From: Sanguibacter sp. HDW7
GTDB taxonomy: Bacteria > Actinomycetota > Actinomycetes > Actinomycetales > Cellulomonadaceae
Direction: 5' to 3'
Assembly: GCF_011300875.1 (NCBI RefSeq)
Contig: NZ_CP049862.1
Span: forward strand, 496,001-560,000
DNA: 64,000 nt
Shown: positions 55,373 through 64,000 of the stretch, one piece after another
Layout: every line of letters starts with the position of its first letter
Numbering within the stretch: the stretch's first letter is position 1
Made by a program: the position numbers and the translations under genes
The notes under the pieces: model-generated
Databases searched by the model: none
Told to the model about the DNA's origin: nothing
The model's input: only the letters and a program-made list of their open reading frames with translations

Positions 55373-58300
55373 CCACGAGCAATCGCAGGGCCAGGCAGCT
55401 CGACCGGGCGGCAGGTCTCTCGCCGCGCCGCCGCTGGGCGACGTACTCGGCCGTCGGCCTCGTGCCCGCGATCCTCGCGACGCTCGCGCTCGTCAACCCC
55501 GGCGTCACGGTCGAGCAGGTCGAGCTCAACGACGGCGGCGTGTGGCTGACGTACCGGCACCAGCAGAAGCTCGCGCGCTACAACTCACAGGTCAAGGAGC
55601 TCGAGGAAGGACTCGTCGCGCAGTCCGGCAACCTCTTCGAGGTCCTGCAGTCGGGCTCTGACGTCGTGCTCGTCGAGCCTGGTGGTCTCACGGTCGTCGA
55701 CCCGGCGTCCGTGGCTCTCACCAGCACGGTCGAGACGACGGGCACGGAGCGCGTGTCCGTCGCCGGCGGCTCCTACGTGGTGACGTCGGCGGACGGCCAC
55801 GTGTGGGCGGGCCGTGCGAGCGACCTCGGTGCGCTCAAGCTCGACCCGGACACGGCGACGCTCACGCTCGGCGCGGGGGCTCTCGCCGTCGCGACCGAAT
55901 CCGGCGACGTCGTCGCGCTCGACCCCGCCACAGGTGTCGTGCACCGGGGCGACCTCGACGATGAGGCGCTCTCGTTCACGGAGGACGGCACGATGAAGGC
56001 TGCGGGGGAGGCCGTCACCGCGGCGCTCGCAGCGTCCGCGAACCCGCCGGCCGGCGTCGACGCGGTCGTCGGTGGCATCGCGCAGCCGGTCCAGGCGGCG
56101 GCGGTCGGCGACCGTCTCGTGGTCCTCGCAGGCACGACGATCTTCAGCGACGACTGGTCGCGCGACATCTCGGACGCGGGAGCGGACCCCGTCCTGCAGC
56201 TCACGGGCCCCGCGCACGACGTCGCGCTCGTCGCGACCGGCACGAACCTCGTCCGCATCCCCATGGACGGCGGCAAGCACGAGCTCGTCACGCCAGGATC
56301 GACGGGAGACGCTGCCGCACCCGTCGTCGCGCGCGGCTGCGAGTACGGCGCGTGGTCGACGCCCACGGCGAGCTACCTGCGCCGCTGCGCGGGTCAGGAC
56401 GACCAGGTCGAGAGCCTCGACGGCATGACGCCGACGACCAAGCTCCGCTACCGGGTCAACCGCGGGGTCGTCGTCCTCAACGACGTCGTCGGGGGCATGA
56501 TGTGGCTCCCCGAGGACGTCCCGCAGATGCTCACGCCGAACTGGCAGGACATCGAGGACCGGACGGAGTCGGAGAACGACGCCGACGCTGACGCGCAGGA
56601 CCAGGAGAAGGACGACTCGGTCGACGCGTGCCGGGAGGAGGAGTCGGAGCCGATGCCGGAGGCCGACACGTTCGGCGCCCGCGCGGGCCGCACGACAGTC
56701 CTGCCGGTGCTCGACAACGACGTCAACACGGAGTGCGGCGTCCTCACTGTCGCGACCGTCGAGCCGCTCCCCGAGGACGTGGGTCGCATCCAGCCCATCG
56801 CGGGTGGACGTGCGCTCCAGGTCGTCGTGCGCCCGGGGGCGTCCGGTACGTACACGCTCGCCTACACGGTCTCGGACGGTCGCCGGCGCACCACGCCGCC
56901 CACGTCGACCGTGACGATCCGCATCGCGGCCGACGGCGTCGATGGCCAGCCCAAGCAGGTCCGGGTGCCGGTCGTCGAGGTCGAGGCGCGTGCGATGACG
57001 GAGATCGACGTGCTCGCGGCGTTCGTCGACCCCGACGGCGACGACCTGCGTCTCGTCGGTGCGAGCACGGGCGAGGGCGCGCAGGTGACGTCGCGCCAGG
57101 ACGGGCTGCTGCGCTTCCAGGCGGGCGACCGTCTCGGCCGGCACAAGGTCGTCGTGCGCGTGACGGACGGCACGTCGGAGCCCGTCGAGGGCGAGGTCTT
57201 CGTCGACGTGCGGGCCGCGGGCACGCTGCCGCCCCGGCTCGACCCGGTGCTCGCCGAGACGTTCGTCGACACGCCCGTGCAGGTCGACGTCCTCGAGGCG
57301 GTGCGCCCGACGACGGTGGCGCCCGTCGCGCTCACGGCCGTCGACGTCGTCGATGGCGTCGACATCGCGCCCGACCTCGCGACCGGGACGTTCTCTTTCT
57401 CGGCGCCGACGGCGGGCTCCTACTACGTTCCGTTCACGGTGACCGCGGGCTCGCAGACGGCGCGCGGTCTTGCGCGCATCGAGGTGCTTCAGCGCCCCGA
57501 GAGCGTCCTGCCGCCGGTCGCGGTGAGCGACCGCGCGATGCTGCCGAACGGCGGCGAGGTGACGATCGCGCCGACGGCCAACGACACCGACCCCAACGGG
57601 CTCGTGCTCGTGCTGACGTCGGTGCGTGCGGAGGAGGGCTCCGCGCTGCGCCTCGGCATCGTGCAGCACGAGCTGCTGCGCATCACGTCGACGAGGCAGC
57701 TCGAGCGCCCCGAGAAGGTCCGCTACACCGTCTCCAACGGCCTCACGGAGTCGACGGGGGAGATCCTCGTCATCCCGACGGCCGCCGAGGCGAAGGACCG
57801 GGCCCCCGTCGTCCAGGACGTCGAGGTGTCGGTCCGCACGGGCGGCGTCGTGACGATCCCCGTCCTCGACGGGGCCTCCGACCCGGACGGTGACACGGTG
57901 TCGCTGCGCCGCACGCTCGTCGAGGAGCCGACCGACGGCCTCATGTTCGTCTCGGGCGACGTCCTGCGCTTCCAGGCGCCGTCGTCGCCGTCGACGGCGA
58001 CCGCGCGCTTCGCGGTCGTCGATCCGCACGGCAACGAGGCCGCGGCGCGCGTGACGATCAACGTGCGCGCGTCCGACCCGGCGACGAAGGCGCCGCCGCG
58101 CCCCAAGGACGTTGAGGCGCGCGTGTTCTCGGGCCAGCGGGTGCGCGTGCAGATCCCGCTCGTCGGCATCGACGACGACGGTGACGGCGTCCAGCTGCTC
58201 GGACAGGCGTCCGCGCCCGCGCTCGGGCGCATCATGTCCGTCGGGCCCGACTACCTCGAGTACGAGGCGTTCGCTGAGTCGAGCGGCACGGACACGTTCA

Positions 58301-61300
58301 CGTACGCGGTCGAGGACTGGGTCGGCCAGCGTGCCGTCGCGACGGTGCGCGTCGGCGTCGCGAAGGCGCCCGCCGACCCGCCGGCGATCGTCGCGCGCGA
58401 CGACGAGGTGCGCGTCCGACCCGGCGAGCGCGTCGAGGTGCGCGTCCTGCTCAACGACGTCGACCCGTCCGGCGGCGACCTCACGCTCGACCCGGAGCTC
58501 AAGCCGGTCGAGGGCATCGCGGAGCTGACCGTCGAGGGGCGCCGCATCGTCGCGACGGCCCCCGAGAAGCCTGGCACGTACAACGTGCCGTACCGCGTGA
58601 CGAACCAGTTCGGGAGCTGGGCGACGGCGACGCTCGCGATCGTCGTGTCGACCGACGCGACGATCCTGCCGCCGGTCGCCAACGACGTCGTCGTGCCCGC
58701 GACGGAGACGATCGGCAAGACGTCGGTCGCGGTCGACGTGCTCGCGGTCGCGGTCAACCCGTCGGGCCCGCTGTCCGACCTCGCGCTCACCGTCCCGGCG
58801 TCGCACGCCGACATGGCGCGGGTGACGCCGGACGGCAAGGTCGAGGTGACGCTCGGCGACACCGGTCGCACGGTGCCGTTCCTCCTGACGAACACCCGAC
58901 CCGAGGCCGAGGGCGCTCACGCGTACGCGTTCGTCACGGTCCCGGCCTACGGTGAGTTCCCGCCGATCAAGCGCCCCAAGGCGCGTGAGCTGCGCGTCGG
59001 CGCCGGCGAGGAGCTCCTCATCGACATCGCCGAGTTCGTCCAGGTCGGCCCCGGCAAGACGGCGCGCATCGCGTCCGAGGAGTCGGTCTCGGCGACGCGT
59101 CACGACGGCTCGAAGCTCGTCCAGGACGAGACGACGCTGCGCTACGTCTCCGACAAGTCGTTCCAGGGCGGCCCCGCGTCGATCACGTTCGACGTCATCG
59201 ACGGCCCAGTCGGCATGCCCGGTACTCGCACGGCGACGATCTCGCTGCCCATCACGGTGTTCGCGACCGCGACGGTCCCGCCGACGTTCGCGCCGCGCCT
59301 CCTCGAGGTCGCGCAGGGCGGCGAGGCGATCTCGCTCGACCTCACGCGCGTGACGATCGGCCCCGAGGGCATCGTCGCCGAGCAGAACCGGTACACGTAC
59401 TCGCTCGTCCAGGCGCCGAGCGGTTCCTCGGGCGTCACGGCGACACTCTCGGGTTCCGTCCTCACGCTCTCGGCCGCAGCGGGTGCGACCCGCGGCGCCG
59501 TCGGCACGGTGAGCCTCGCGATCGGATACGGCGACGGGCAGAGCCTGCCGGCGCAGATCGACTTCCGCGTGCTCGCGTCGGACAAGCCGCTCGCGCGTGT
59601 CTCGAACGTCGAGCGTGACGTGACGGCCGGCGAGACGGTGACGTTCGACGTGCTTGACGGCTCGTTCAACCCGTTCACACGCGCACTGCACGTCGTGTCA
59701 GCGGCGAACGAGACGCCCGGCGTGTCCGCTGCGGTCTCGAAGAGCGACTCGAGCGTCACGGTGACGCCGCCCGCCGACCACGTCGGGCGGATCACGGTGC
59801 GCTTCGCGGTGCGGGACGAGACCGACGACCCGACGCGCGAGGTCGGCGGTCAGATCGTCCTCAACGTGCGGTCCGTGCCGGACGCCCCGACGGGCCTGAG
59901 GATCGGCACCGTCGGCAACCGGTCGGTCGAGCTCTCGTGGCTCGCACCCGCGGCGAACGGGTCGCCCATCACGGGCTACACGGTCGTCGACCAAGCGGGC
60001 AAGGAGTACGCGTGCGCGGCGACGAGCTGCACGCTCAACGACCTCACGAACGGCACCGACTACACGTTCAGCGTCCGCGCGACCAACGCGATCGGTTCGT
60101 CGGAGCAGTCCTCGAAGGCGGGTCCGGCGACACCCGACACGCTGCCCGAGGCCCCGGCCGTGCCGACGGTGACGTTCGGCGACGGAACCCTCGACGTGCG
60201 ATGGAACGAGCCGAAGACGGAGGGCTCGCCGGTCGCGAAGTACCGCGTCGAGCTCCGGGGCACGGGCGCGCCGGCGGGCACCGTCGACGTGAGCGGCCTC
60301 TCGCGGACCTTCGAGGGTCTGCGCAACGGGGAGCAGTACTCGGTGCGCGTGCGCGCGGTCTCGAGCCGCGACCAGGAGGGCCCGTGGTCCCCGACGGCGA
60401 CCGAGGTCCCCGCGGGCAAGCCGGGGGCACCGACTAGCGTCACCGCGATCCGCAACGCCAAGAGCGCGATCGGTAGTGGAGTCGTCGACGTCAGGTGGGA
60501 GGCCTCGGCGACCAACGGGGCGGCGATCAAGAGCTACGTGGTGACGGCGACACCGGAGGGTGGCGGAAGTCCAATCACCGGCAGAACGTCAAGCGGCACT
60601 TCGGTCCAGCTCGAAGGCGCGCGTAACGGCGTCGTCTACCAGATTGCCGTCGTCGCCTCGAACAAGGCAGGCGACGGAATGCCCGGAAACACGACCGTCC
60701 GGACGTGGGCAGCCCCCCTCTCCGCGACAGGAGGCAAGGCACAAGGGTTCGAGGACAACCAGTTCGGAAACGGCCGCGTGACCTACTCATGGAGCGCTCC
60801 CAAGGAGACGGGTGGGGTGGGCATTCAGATCGATCACTACCGAGTCAAGTTCGGATCGAGAGAGTCCACGGTGACCTCGGAGTCCTTCACCGCTGACGGG
60901 GTCGCGGGAGGCACGGACTCGCCGACTGTGAATGTCAAGGCATGCACCGTTCCGGAGTCGGGTTCGAGCGAGGTTTGCTCGGCCGATTGGTTGTCGATCC
61001 CGGGCCTGCCGGTGATCACTGCTCCATTGGCTGGCAAGGTGACCCCGGACCCCGGCTCGGGGCCCGCAGCCTACAAGATCTCTGTCAGGGCGCCAGAAGG
61101 GGCGGAGCTCGGCGGCGACCTTGGCGCGAGCACGGTCGCGCGCCTGTTCATCGACGGCGTCAAGACCGAGGAGCGGACGGTGCCGTCGGGCGAGACCGTC
61201 GTCTTTTCCAGCGGTTCGACGGAGATCCCCGCAGGTACGGTCGTCAAGGCGAGTTTGGCGACGATGAACCGCTACGGGCAGAGTGCGGTATCGGAGGAGT

Positions 61301-61698
61301 CATACAGCGTGACTGCTCCTCCGGAGCCTGGGGCACCCATCGCGTCTGTTGTCACGTGTGACTATGGCCGGGCGTGCATCAGCTGGACCTACGACAACCC
61401 GTCAAAGTTCTGGAAGCTGCAGAAGTTCCTGGTGCGCATCCGGATCGACGGCGGCGAGGTCAAGGAGTACGAAGCCACCAAGGGACAGCGTGCGTGGACG
61501 CACCCTGACGTGCTCGACGGAACGAAGTTCCAGGTCCAGGTGGGCGCGGTGACGGAGTTCCTCGGTGGGCAACGTACCAAGTGGAGTGATGAGCGACCCG
61601 GAGTCATCGCTCACCCGGATCCGGACCCGACGGATCCGCCGACGACGCCGGCCCCGACAGAGACCACGAGCCCGCCCGCCGCGGGCGGAGGTGACTGA
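55369..61698 (+). CDS. Giant membrane-anchored protein with Ig/cadherin-like and Fn3 repeats
   Basis: 2109 residues, GTG start overlapping the kinase stop. A basic N-terminus and one membrane segment (about 22-42) are followed by a propeller-like region (about 55-420), then an acidic linker. Next come tandem beta-sandwich repeats recognisable by DND or DPDGD motifs near residues 447, 548, 734, 832, 930, 1027 and 1123, a period of about 97 residues. Fn3 domains (about 1503-1780) and more diverged sandwiches complete it, ending in a Pro/Thr tail without LPXTG. It should face the cell exterior. The last about 1.1 kb uses codons unlike the rest (GGA, AGA, TCA, ACA, GCA, CAA). Confidence 0.88.
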   Translation: MTTSNRRARQLDRAAGLSPRRRWATYSAVGLVPAILATLALVNPGVTVEQVELNDGGVWLTYRHQQKLARYNSQVKELEEGLVAQSGNLFEVLQSGSDVVLVEPGGLTVVDPASVALTSTVETTGTERVSVAGGSYVVTSADGHVWAGRASDLGALKLDPDTATLTLGAGALAVATESGDVVALDPATGVVHRGDLDDEALSFTEDGTMKAAGEAVTAALAASANPPAGVDAVVGGIAQPVQAAAVGDRLVVLAGTTIFSDDWSRDISDAGADPVLQLTGPAHDVALVATGTNLVRIPMDGGKHELVTPGSTGDAAAPVVARGCEYGAWSTPTASYLRRCAGQDDQVESLDGMTPTTKLRYRVNRGVVVLNDVVGGMMWLPEDVPQMLTPNWQDIEDRTESENDADADAQDQEKDDSVDACREEESEPMPEADTFGARAGRTTVLPVLDNDVNTECGVLTVATVEPLPEDVGRIQPIAGGRALQVVVRPGASGTYTLAYTVSDGRRRTTPPTSTVTIRIAADGVDGQPKQVRVPVVEVEARAMTEIDVLAAFVDPDGDDLRLVGASTGEGAQVTSRQDGLLRFQAGDRLGRHKVVVRVTDGTSEPVEGEVFVDVRAAGTLPPRLDPVLAETFVDTPVQVDVLEAVRPTTVAPVALTAVDVVDGVDIAPDLATGTFSFSAPTAGSYYVPFTVTAGSQTARGLARIEVLQRPESVLPPVAVSDRAMLPNGGEVTIAPTANDTDPNGLVLVLTSVRAEEGSALRLGIVQHELLRITSTRQLERPEKVRYTVSNGLTESTGEILVIPTAAEAKDRAPVVQDVEVSVRTGGVVTIPVLDGASDPDGDTVSLRRTLVEEPTDGLMFVSGDVLRFQAPSSPSTATARFAVVDPHGNEAAARVTINVRASDPATKAPPRPKDVEARVFSGQRVRVQIPLVGIDDDGDGVQLLGQASAPALGRIMSVGPDYLEYEAFAESSGTDTFTYAVEDWVGQRAVATVRVGVAKAPADPPAIVARDDEVRVRPGERVEVRVLLNDVDPSGGDLTLDPELKPVEGIAELTVEGRRIVATAPEKPGTYNVPYRVTNQFGSWATATLAIVVSTDATILPPVANDVVVPATETIGKTSVAVDVLAVAVNPSGPLSDLALTVPASHADMARVTPDGKVEVTLGDTGRTVPFLLTNTRPEAEGAHAYAFVTVPAYGEFPPIKRPKARELRVGAGEELLIDIAEFVQVGPGKTARIASEESVSATRHDGSKLVQDETTLRYVSDKSFQGGPASITFDVIDGPVGMPGTRTATISLPITVFATATVPPTFAPRLLEVAQGGEAISLDLTRVTIGPEGIVAEQNRYTYSLVQAPSGSSGVTATLSGSVLTLSAAAGATRGAVGTVSLAIGYGDGQSLPAQIDFRVLASDKPLARVSNVERDVTAGETVTFDVLDGSFNPFTRALHVVSAANETPGVSAAVSKSDSSVTVTPPADHVGRITVRFAVRDETDDPTREVGGQIVLNVRSVPDAPTGLRIGTVGNRSVELSWLAPAANGSPITGYTVVDQAGKEYACAATSCTLNDLTNGTDYTFSVRATNAIGSSEQSSKAGPATPDTLPEAPAVPTVTFGDGTLDVRWNEPKTEGSPVAKYRVELRGTGAPAGTVDVSGLSRTFEGLRNGEQYSVRVRAVSSRDQEGPWSPTATEVPAGKPGAPTSVTAIRNAKSAIGSGVVDVRWEASATNGAAIKSYVVTATPEGGGSPITGRTSSGTSVQLEGARNGVVYQIAVVASNKAGDGMPGNTTVRTWAAPLSATGGKAQGFEDNQFGNGRVTYSWSAPKETGGVGIQIDHYRVKFGSRESTVTSESFTADGVAGGTDSPTVNVKACTVPESGSSEVCSADWLSIPGLPVITAPLAGKVTPDPGSGPAAYKISVRAPEGAELGGDLGASTVARLFIDGVKTEERTVPSGETVVFSSGSTEIPAGTVVKASLATMNRYGQSAVSEESYSVTAPPEPGAPIASVVTCDYGRACISWTYDNPSKFWKLQKFLVRIRIDGGEVKEYEATKGQRAWTHPDVLDGTKFQVQVGAVTEFLGGQRTKWSDERPGVIAHPDPDPTDPPTTPAPTETTSPPAAGGGD

Positions 61699-61718
61699 TC
61701 CCTCCCTCCCTCCCGCCC

Positions 61719-61745
61719 GCACGACACGCACGACACGCACGACAT
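61719..61745 (+). repeat. Three tandem 9-base GCACGACAC units
   Basis: Two exact copies and one with a single change, in the 93-base gap before the MoxR gene. A CCTCCCTCCCTCCC run precedes it. Confidence 0.6.
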
Positions 61746-61791
61746 CCCCGTCGCCGCACCCGCGGCACGAACCTTGCGAGGAGAACGCACA

Positions 61792-62757
61792 GTGATCACC
61801 CCCGAGCAGGCCGGCTGGTTCCGAGAGACGTTCGAGACGCTCGTCGACAACGTCTCGCAGGCCGTCCTCGGCAAGCCGAACGCGGTTCGTCTCGCCTTCA
61901 CCGCGCTCTTCGCCGAGGGGCACGTGCTCCTCGAGGACGCGCCGGGCACGGGCAAGACGATGCTCGCCCGTTCGCTCGCCGCAACGGTCCAGGGCACGCA
62001 CAACCGCATCCAGTTCACGCCGGACCTGCTGCCGTCCGACGTCACGGGCGTGTCCGTGTACGACCAGTCGACCGGGCGCTTCGCGTTCCATCGCGGCCCG
62101 ATCTTCGCGTCGATCGTCCTCGCGGACGAGATCAACCGTGCGTCGCCCAAGACGCAGTCGGCGCTCCTGGAGGTCATGGAGGAGTCCCGGATCACCGTCG
62201 ACGGCGAGGCCCACGGGGTCGGCCGTCCGTTCATGGTCATCGCGACGCAGAACCCCATCGAGCAGGCCGGCACCTACCGCCTGCCGGAGGCCCAGCTCGA
62301 CCGCTTCCTCATCAAGACGTCGCTCGGCTACCCCGACCACGCAGCCACCGTGCAGATCCTCGCGGGATCCGCGACGCGTGACCGCTCGGCAGGGCTCAGC
62401 CCGCGCATCACGACGGACGCGGTCGCCGACATGGCAGACATGGCGGCGGACGTCCACGTCGACGACGCGGTGCTCGACTACGTCTCGCGGATCGCCGAGG
62501 CGACCCGCACCGACACCCGCACGCGTCTCGGCGTCTCCGTGCGCGGCTGCCTCGCCCTCGTGCGCTGCGCCAAGGTGTGGGCCGCGTCGCAGGGCCGCTC
62601 GTTCGTCGTTCCGGACGACGTCAAGGATCTCGTCGAACCCGTGCTCGCGCACCGCCTCGTGCTCGACGTCGAGTCGGAGTTCGCCGGCGTCACCGCGCCC
62701 GAGATCATCCAGGACGTGCTCGCGACGACCGCACCGCCCGTGGAGCGGGTCGCCTGA
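61792..62757 (+). CDS. MoxR family AAA+ ATPase
   Basis: 321 residues. GTG 61792 has GAGGAG 8 bases upstream; an in-frame TTG at 61774 lacks one. The Walker A motif is EDAPGTGKTMLARSLA, Walker B ADEINRASPKTQSALLEVMEE, sensor 1 ATQNPIEQAGTYRLPEAQLDRF, and the arginine-finger/sensor 2 region is in TRTRLGVSVRGCLAL. MoxR ATPases act as chaperones for partner proteins, typically with a DUF58 protein encoded next, as here. Likely co-transcribed with the surface gene. Confidence 0.95.
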   Translation: MITPEQAGWFRETFETLVDNVSQAVLGKPNAVRLAFTALFAEGHVLLEDAPGTGKTMLARSLAATVQGTHNRIQFTPDLLPSDVTGVSVYDQSTGRFAFHRGPIFASIVLADEINRASPKTQSALLEVMEESRITVDGEAHGVGRPFMVIATQNPIEQAGTYRLPEAQLDRFLIKTSLGYPDHAATVQILAGSATRDRSAGLSPRITTDAVADMADMAADVHVDDAVLDYVSRIAEATRTDTRTRLGVSVRGCLALVRCAKVWAASQGRSFVVPDDVKDLVEPVLAHRLVLDVESEFAGVTAPEIIQDVLATTAPPVERVA

Positions 62758-62758
62758 C

Positions 62759-64000
62759 ATGGTTCGACGCGACCTGAGCGCAGCACGCGCGCGCACGAGG
62801 TCGGGGGTGCGTGCAGCAGGCGCGCACGCCCGGGGTCTCGGCGTGCGCGCGCGTGGCGCGGTCGGTCCGCTGCGGCGGCTCGGCTCGTGGGTCGGCCGGC
62901 ACGTCAGCCCCCTCGGGTGGCTCGTTCTCGTCGGCGCGGTCGGCGCGCTCGTCGTCGGCCGCCGCTACGGGTGGGACGAGCTCGTCGCCGCGGGCGCGAC
63001 CCTCGCCGCGCTGCTGCTCATCTCGATCGTCCTCACGCTCGGTCGGTCGACGTACCGCGTCGAGCTCGACCTCGCCGACCATCGCATCGTCGTCGGCGAG
63101 CGCGCCGTCGGACGGCTCAACGTGACGAACGTCGGCCGTGCCCGCACGCTCCCCGCGCGCATCGTCCTGCCCGTCGGCGCCGGCCAGGCGGACGTCGACC
63201 TCCCGTCGCTCGCGTCGGAGGCAGAGTTCGAGGAGGTGTTCGCCGTCGCGGGTGCTCGCCGCTCCGTCCTCACCGTCGGCCCCGTCCGCTCGGTGCGCGG
63301 CGACGCCCTCGGGCTCGTGCGCCGGCAGGTCATGTGGACCGAGCCCGAGCACCTCTACGTCCACCCGCGCACCGTCTCGCTCGGCACGGCCCGCACGGGA
63401 GTCCTGCGCGACCTCGAGGGCGAGGCGACGCGCGTCATCTCCGACCACGACATGTCCTTCCACGCGCTGCGCGAGTACATCCCGGGCGACGACCGCCGCT
63501 CGATCCACTGGCGCTCGTCCGCGCGCCTCGGTCGGCTCATGGTCCGCCAGTTCGAGGACACCCGGCGCACGCACACCGCGCTCGGCCTCGTCGACACGCT
63601 CGCCGACTACCGCGACGAGGACGAGTTCGAGCTCGCCGTCACCGTGTACGCGTCGATCGGGCAGCAGGCGCTCCGTGAGGAGCTCGAGGTCACGGCGCTC
63701 ACGTCGACCCGATCGCTGCGGACGACGACCCCGCCCGCGTTCCTCGACGACTGCGCCGGCCTCGAGGTGCGCGACGCCGGCGCCGACGAGGTGCCCGTCG
63801 CGCAGGAGATCGCCCGCTCCGTCCCGCACGCGTCCCTCGTGCTCGTCGTCACCGGCTCGACCCTCACGGCGCCCGAGCTCCGCGCGACCGCGTCGCACGT
63901 CCCGGCAGGCATCCGCACCGTCGTCATCTCCGTCGGCGCCGACCACGAGCTCGCGCTGCAGACCCGCAACCTCCTCACCGTCGCGACGCTCGGCTCGGTC
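62759..64000 (+). CDS. DUF58 domain protein, cut by the window end
   Basis: The frame opens at ATG 62759, one base after the MoxR stop, and is still open at 64000, so at least 414 residues. The first about 45 residues are Arg-rich. Two membrane segments follow (about 52-67 WLVLVGAVGALVVG and 75-92). The DUF58 core is recognised by HALREYIPGDDRRSIHWRSSARLGRLMVRQFED (about 236-268), the conserved part of the vWA-like fold. It is the usual partner of MoxR. A transglutaminase-like gene often comes next in such operons, but that would lie outside the window. Confidence 0.9.
   Translation, partial: MVRRDLSAARARTRSGVRAAGAHARGLGVRARGAVGPLRRLGSWVGRHVSPLGWLVLVGAVGALVVGRRYGWDELVAAGATLAALLLISIVLTLGRSTYRVELDLADHRIVVGERAVGRLNVTNVGRARTLPARIVLPVGAGQADVDLPSLASEAEFEEVFAVAGARRSVLTVGPVRSVRGDALGLVRRQVMWTEPEHLYVHPRTVSLGTARTGVLRDLEGEATRVISDHDMSFHALREYIPGDDRRSIHWRSSARLGRLMVRQFEDTRRTHTALGLVDTLADYRDEDEFELAVTVYASIGQQALREELEVTALTSTRSLRTTTPPAFLDDCAGLEVRDAGADEVPVAQEIARSVPHASLVLVVTGSTLTAPELRATASHVPAGIRTVVISVGADHELALQTRNLLTVATLGSV

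Noticed and set aside
55585-59691. 1368-codon open frame on the minus strand under the giant surface gene
   Set aside because: Arg/Asp/His-rich composition without motifs, an effect of G/C-ending codons read in antisense. The plus-strand frame has the coherent domain structure.
61600-61698. LPXTG-type sorting signal at the end of the giant protein
   Set aside because: The C-terminus is a Pro/Thr/Gly tail with no LPXTG, no hydrophobic stretch and no basic tail. Anchoring is by the N-terminal membrane segment.

Overview
The window is very GC-rich (above 70% by eye, with almost only G or C in third codon positions). Many starts are GTG, 4-base ATGA/GTGA overlaps are common, and several genes appear to be transcribed without a leader. 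The gene set (menaquinone pathway, system II cytochrome c maturation, a 14-gene complex I operon, a Ser/Thr kinase/FHA/PP2C module) points to an aerobic actinobacterium. The best fit is a Micrococcales member of the Cellulomonas/Sanguibacter/Oerskovia kind; the genus is a guess. Gene order from the phosphoglycerate-mutase-like gene through menJ and the polyprenyl diphosphate synthase follows, with insertions, the order I recall for the M. tuberculosis Rv0525-Rv0562 region.

Layout. 1-5.1 kb: 3' end of a PhzE/TrpG-like amidotransferase, a large secreted S8 protease with a PA domain, and a divergent YceI/MarR pair. 5.2-10.1 kb: a translationally coupled operon for system II cytochrome c biogenesis (histidine phosphatase, TlpA-like lipoprotein, CcdA, ResB, CcsB). 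10.2-17.7 kb: AIM24 protein, PLDc_N protein, DUF4229 protein, menA, menE, DUF3048 lipoprotein, a small membrane protein, aldo/keto reductase, menB. 17.8-23.1 kb: a ChaA-like cation/proton antiporter, then a fructose operon (DeoR-type repressor, 1-phosphofructokinase, EIIA, EIIBC) ending in a remnant of Enzyme I. 23.1-30.6 kb: menC, menD, an HtrA-type membrane protease, menF, menG. 30.6-49.5 kb: menJ, nuoA-nuoN and a polyprenyl diphosphate synthase, preceded by a convincing Rex-type operator and a weaker DtxR/IdeR-like box. 49.7-64 kb: a signalling/surface operon with an RDD-FHA protein, PP2C phosphatase, FHA protein with internal repeats, Ser/Thr kinase, a 2109-residue Ig/cadherin-like plus Fn3 protein, a MoxR ATPase and a DUF58 protein cut by the window end.

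How it fits together. Most of the window builds the low-potential half of an aerobic respiratory chain: menaquinone head group (MenF, D, C, E, B), prenyl tail synthesis and attachment (polyprenyl synthase, MenA), methylation and side-chain saturation (MenG, MenJ), the NADH:menaquinone oxidoreductase that uses the quinone, and heme attachment for downstream cytochromes c. MenH and a DHNA-CoA thioesterase (MenI) are not in the window. The last 14 kb looks like a phospho-signalling system that may control a giant membrane-anchored adhesin-like protein through a MoxR/DUF58 pair.

The most unusual non-coding signal is a family of perfect or near-perfect intergenic hairpins. They have different arms (GACTCGTAG type, GGATTGACG type) but share a central core close to CCGTTCGATGG. 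They lie at gene 3' ends at 10.1, 11.8, 16.6 and 28.1 kb, with half-copies at 25.9 kb. Other points worth attention are the Rex/iron-box region, TANNNT -10 elements placed 6-8 bases before the start codons of six men genes, an in-frame coding-like tail after the AIM24 stop codon, the Enzyme I remnant, and a codon-usage break inside the giant surface gene.
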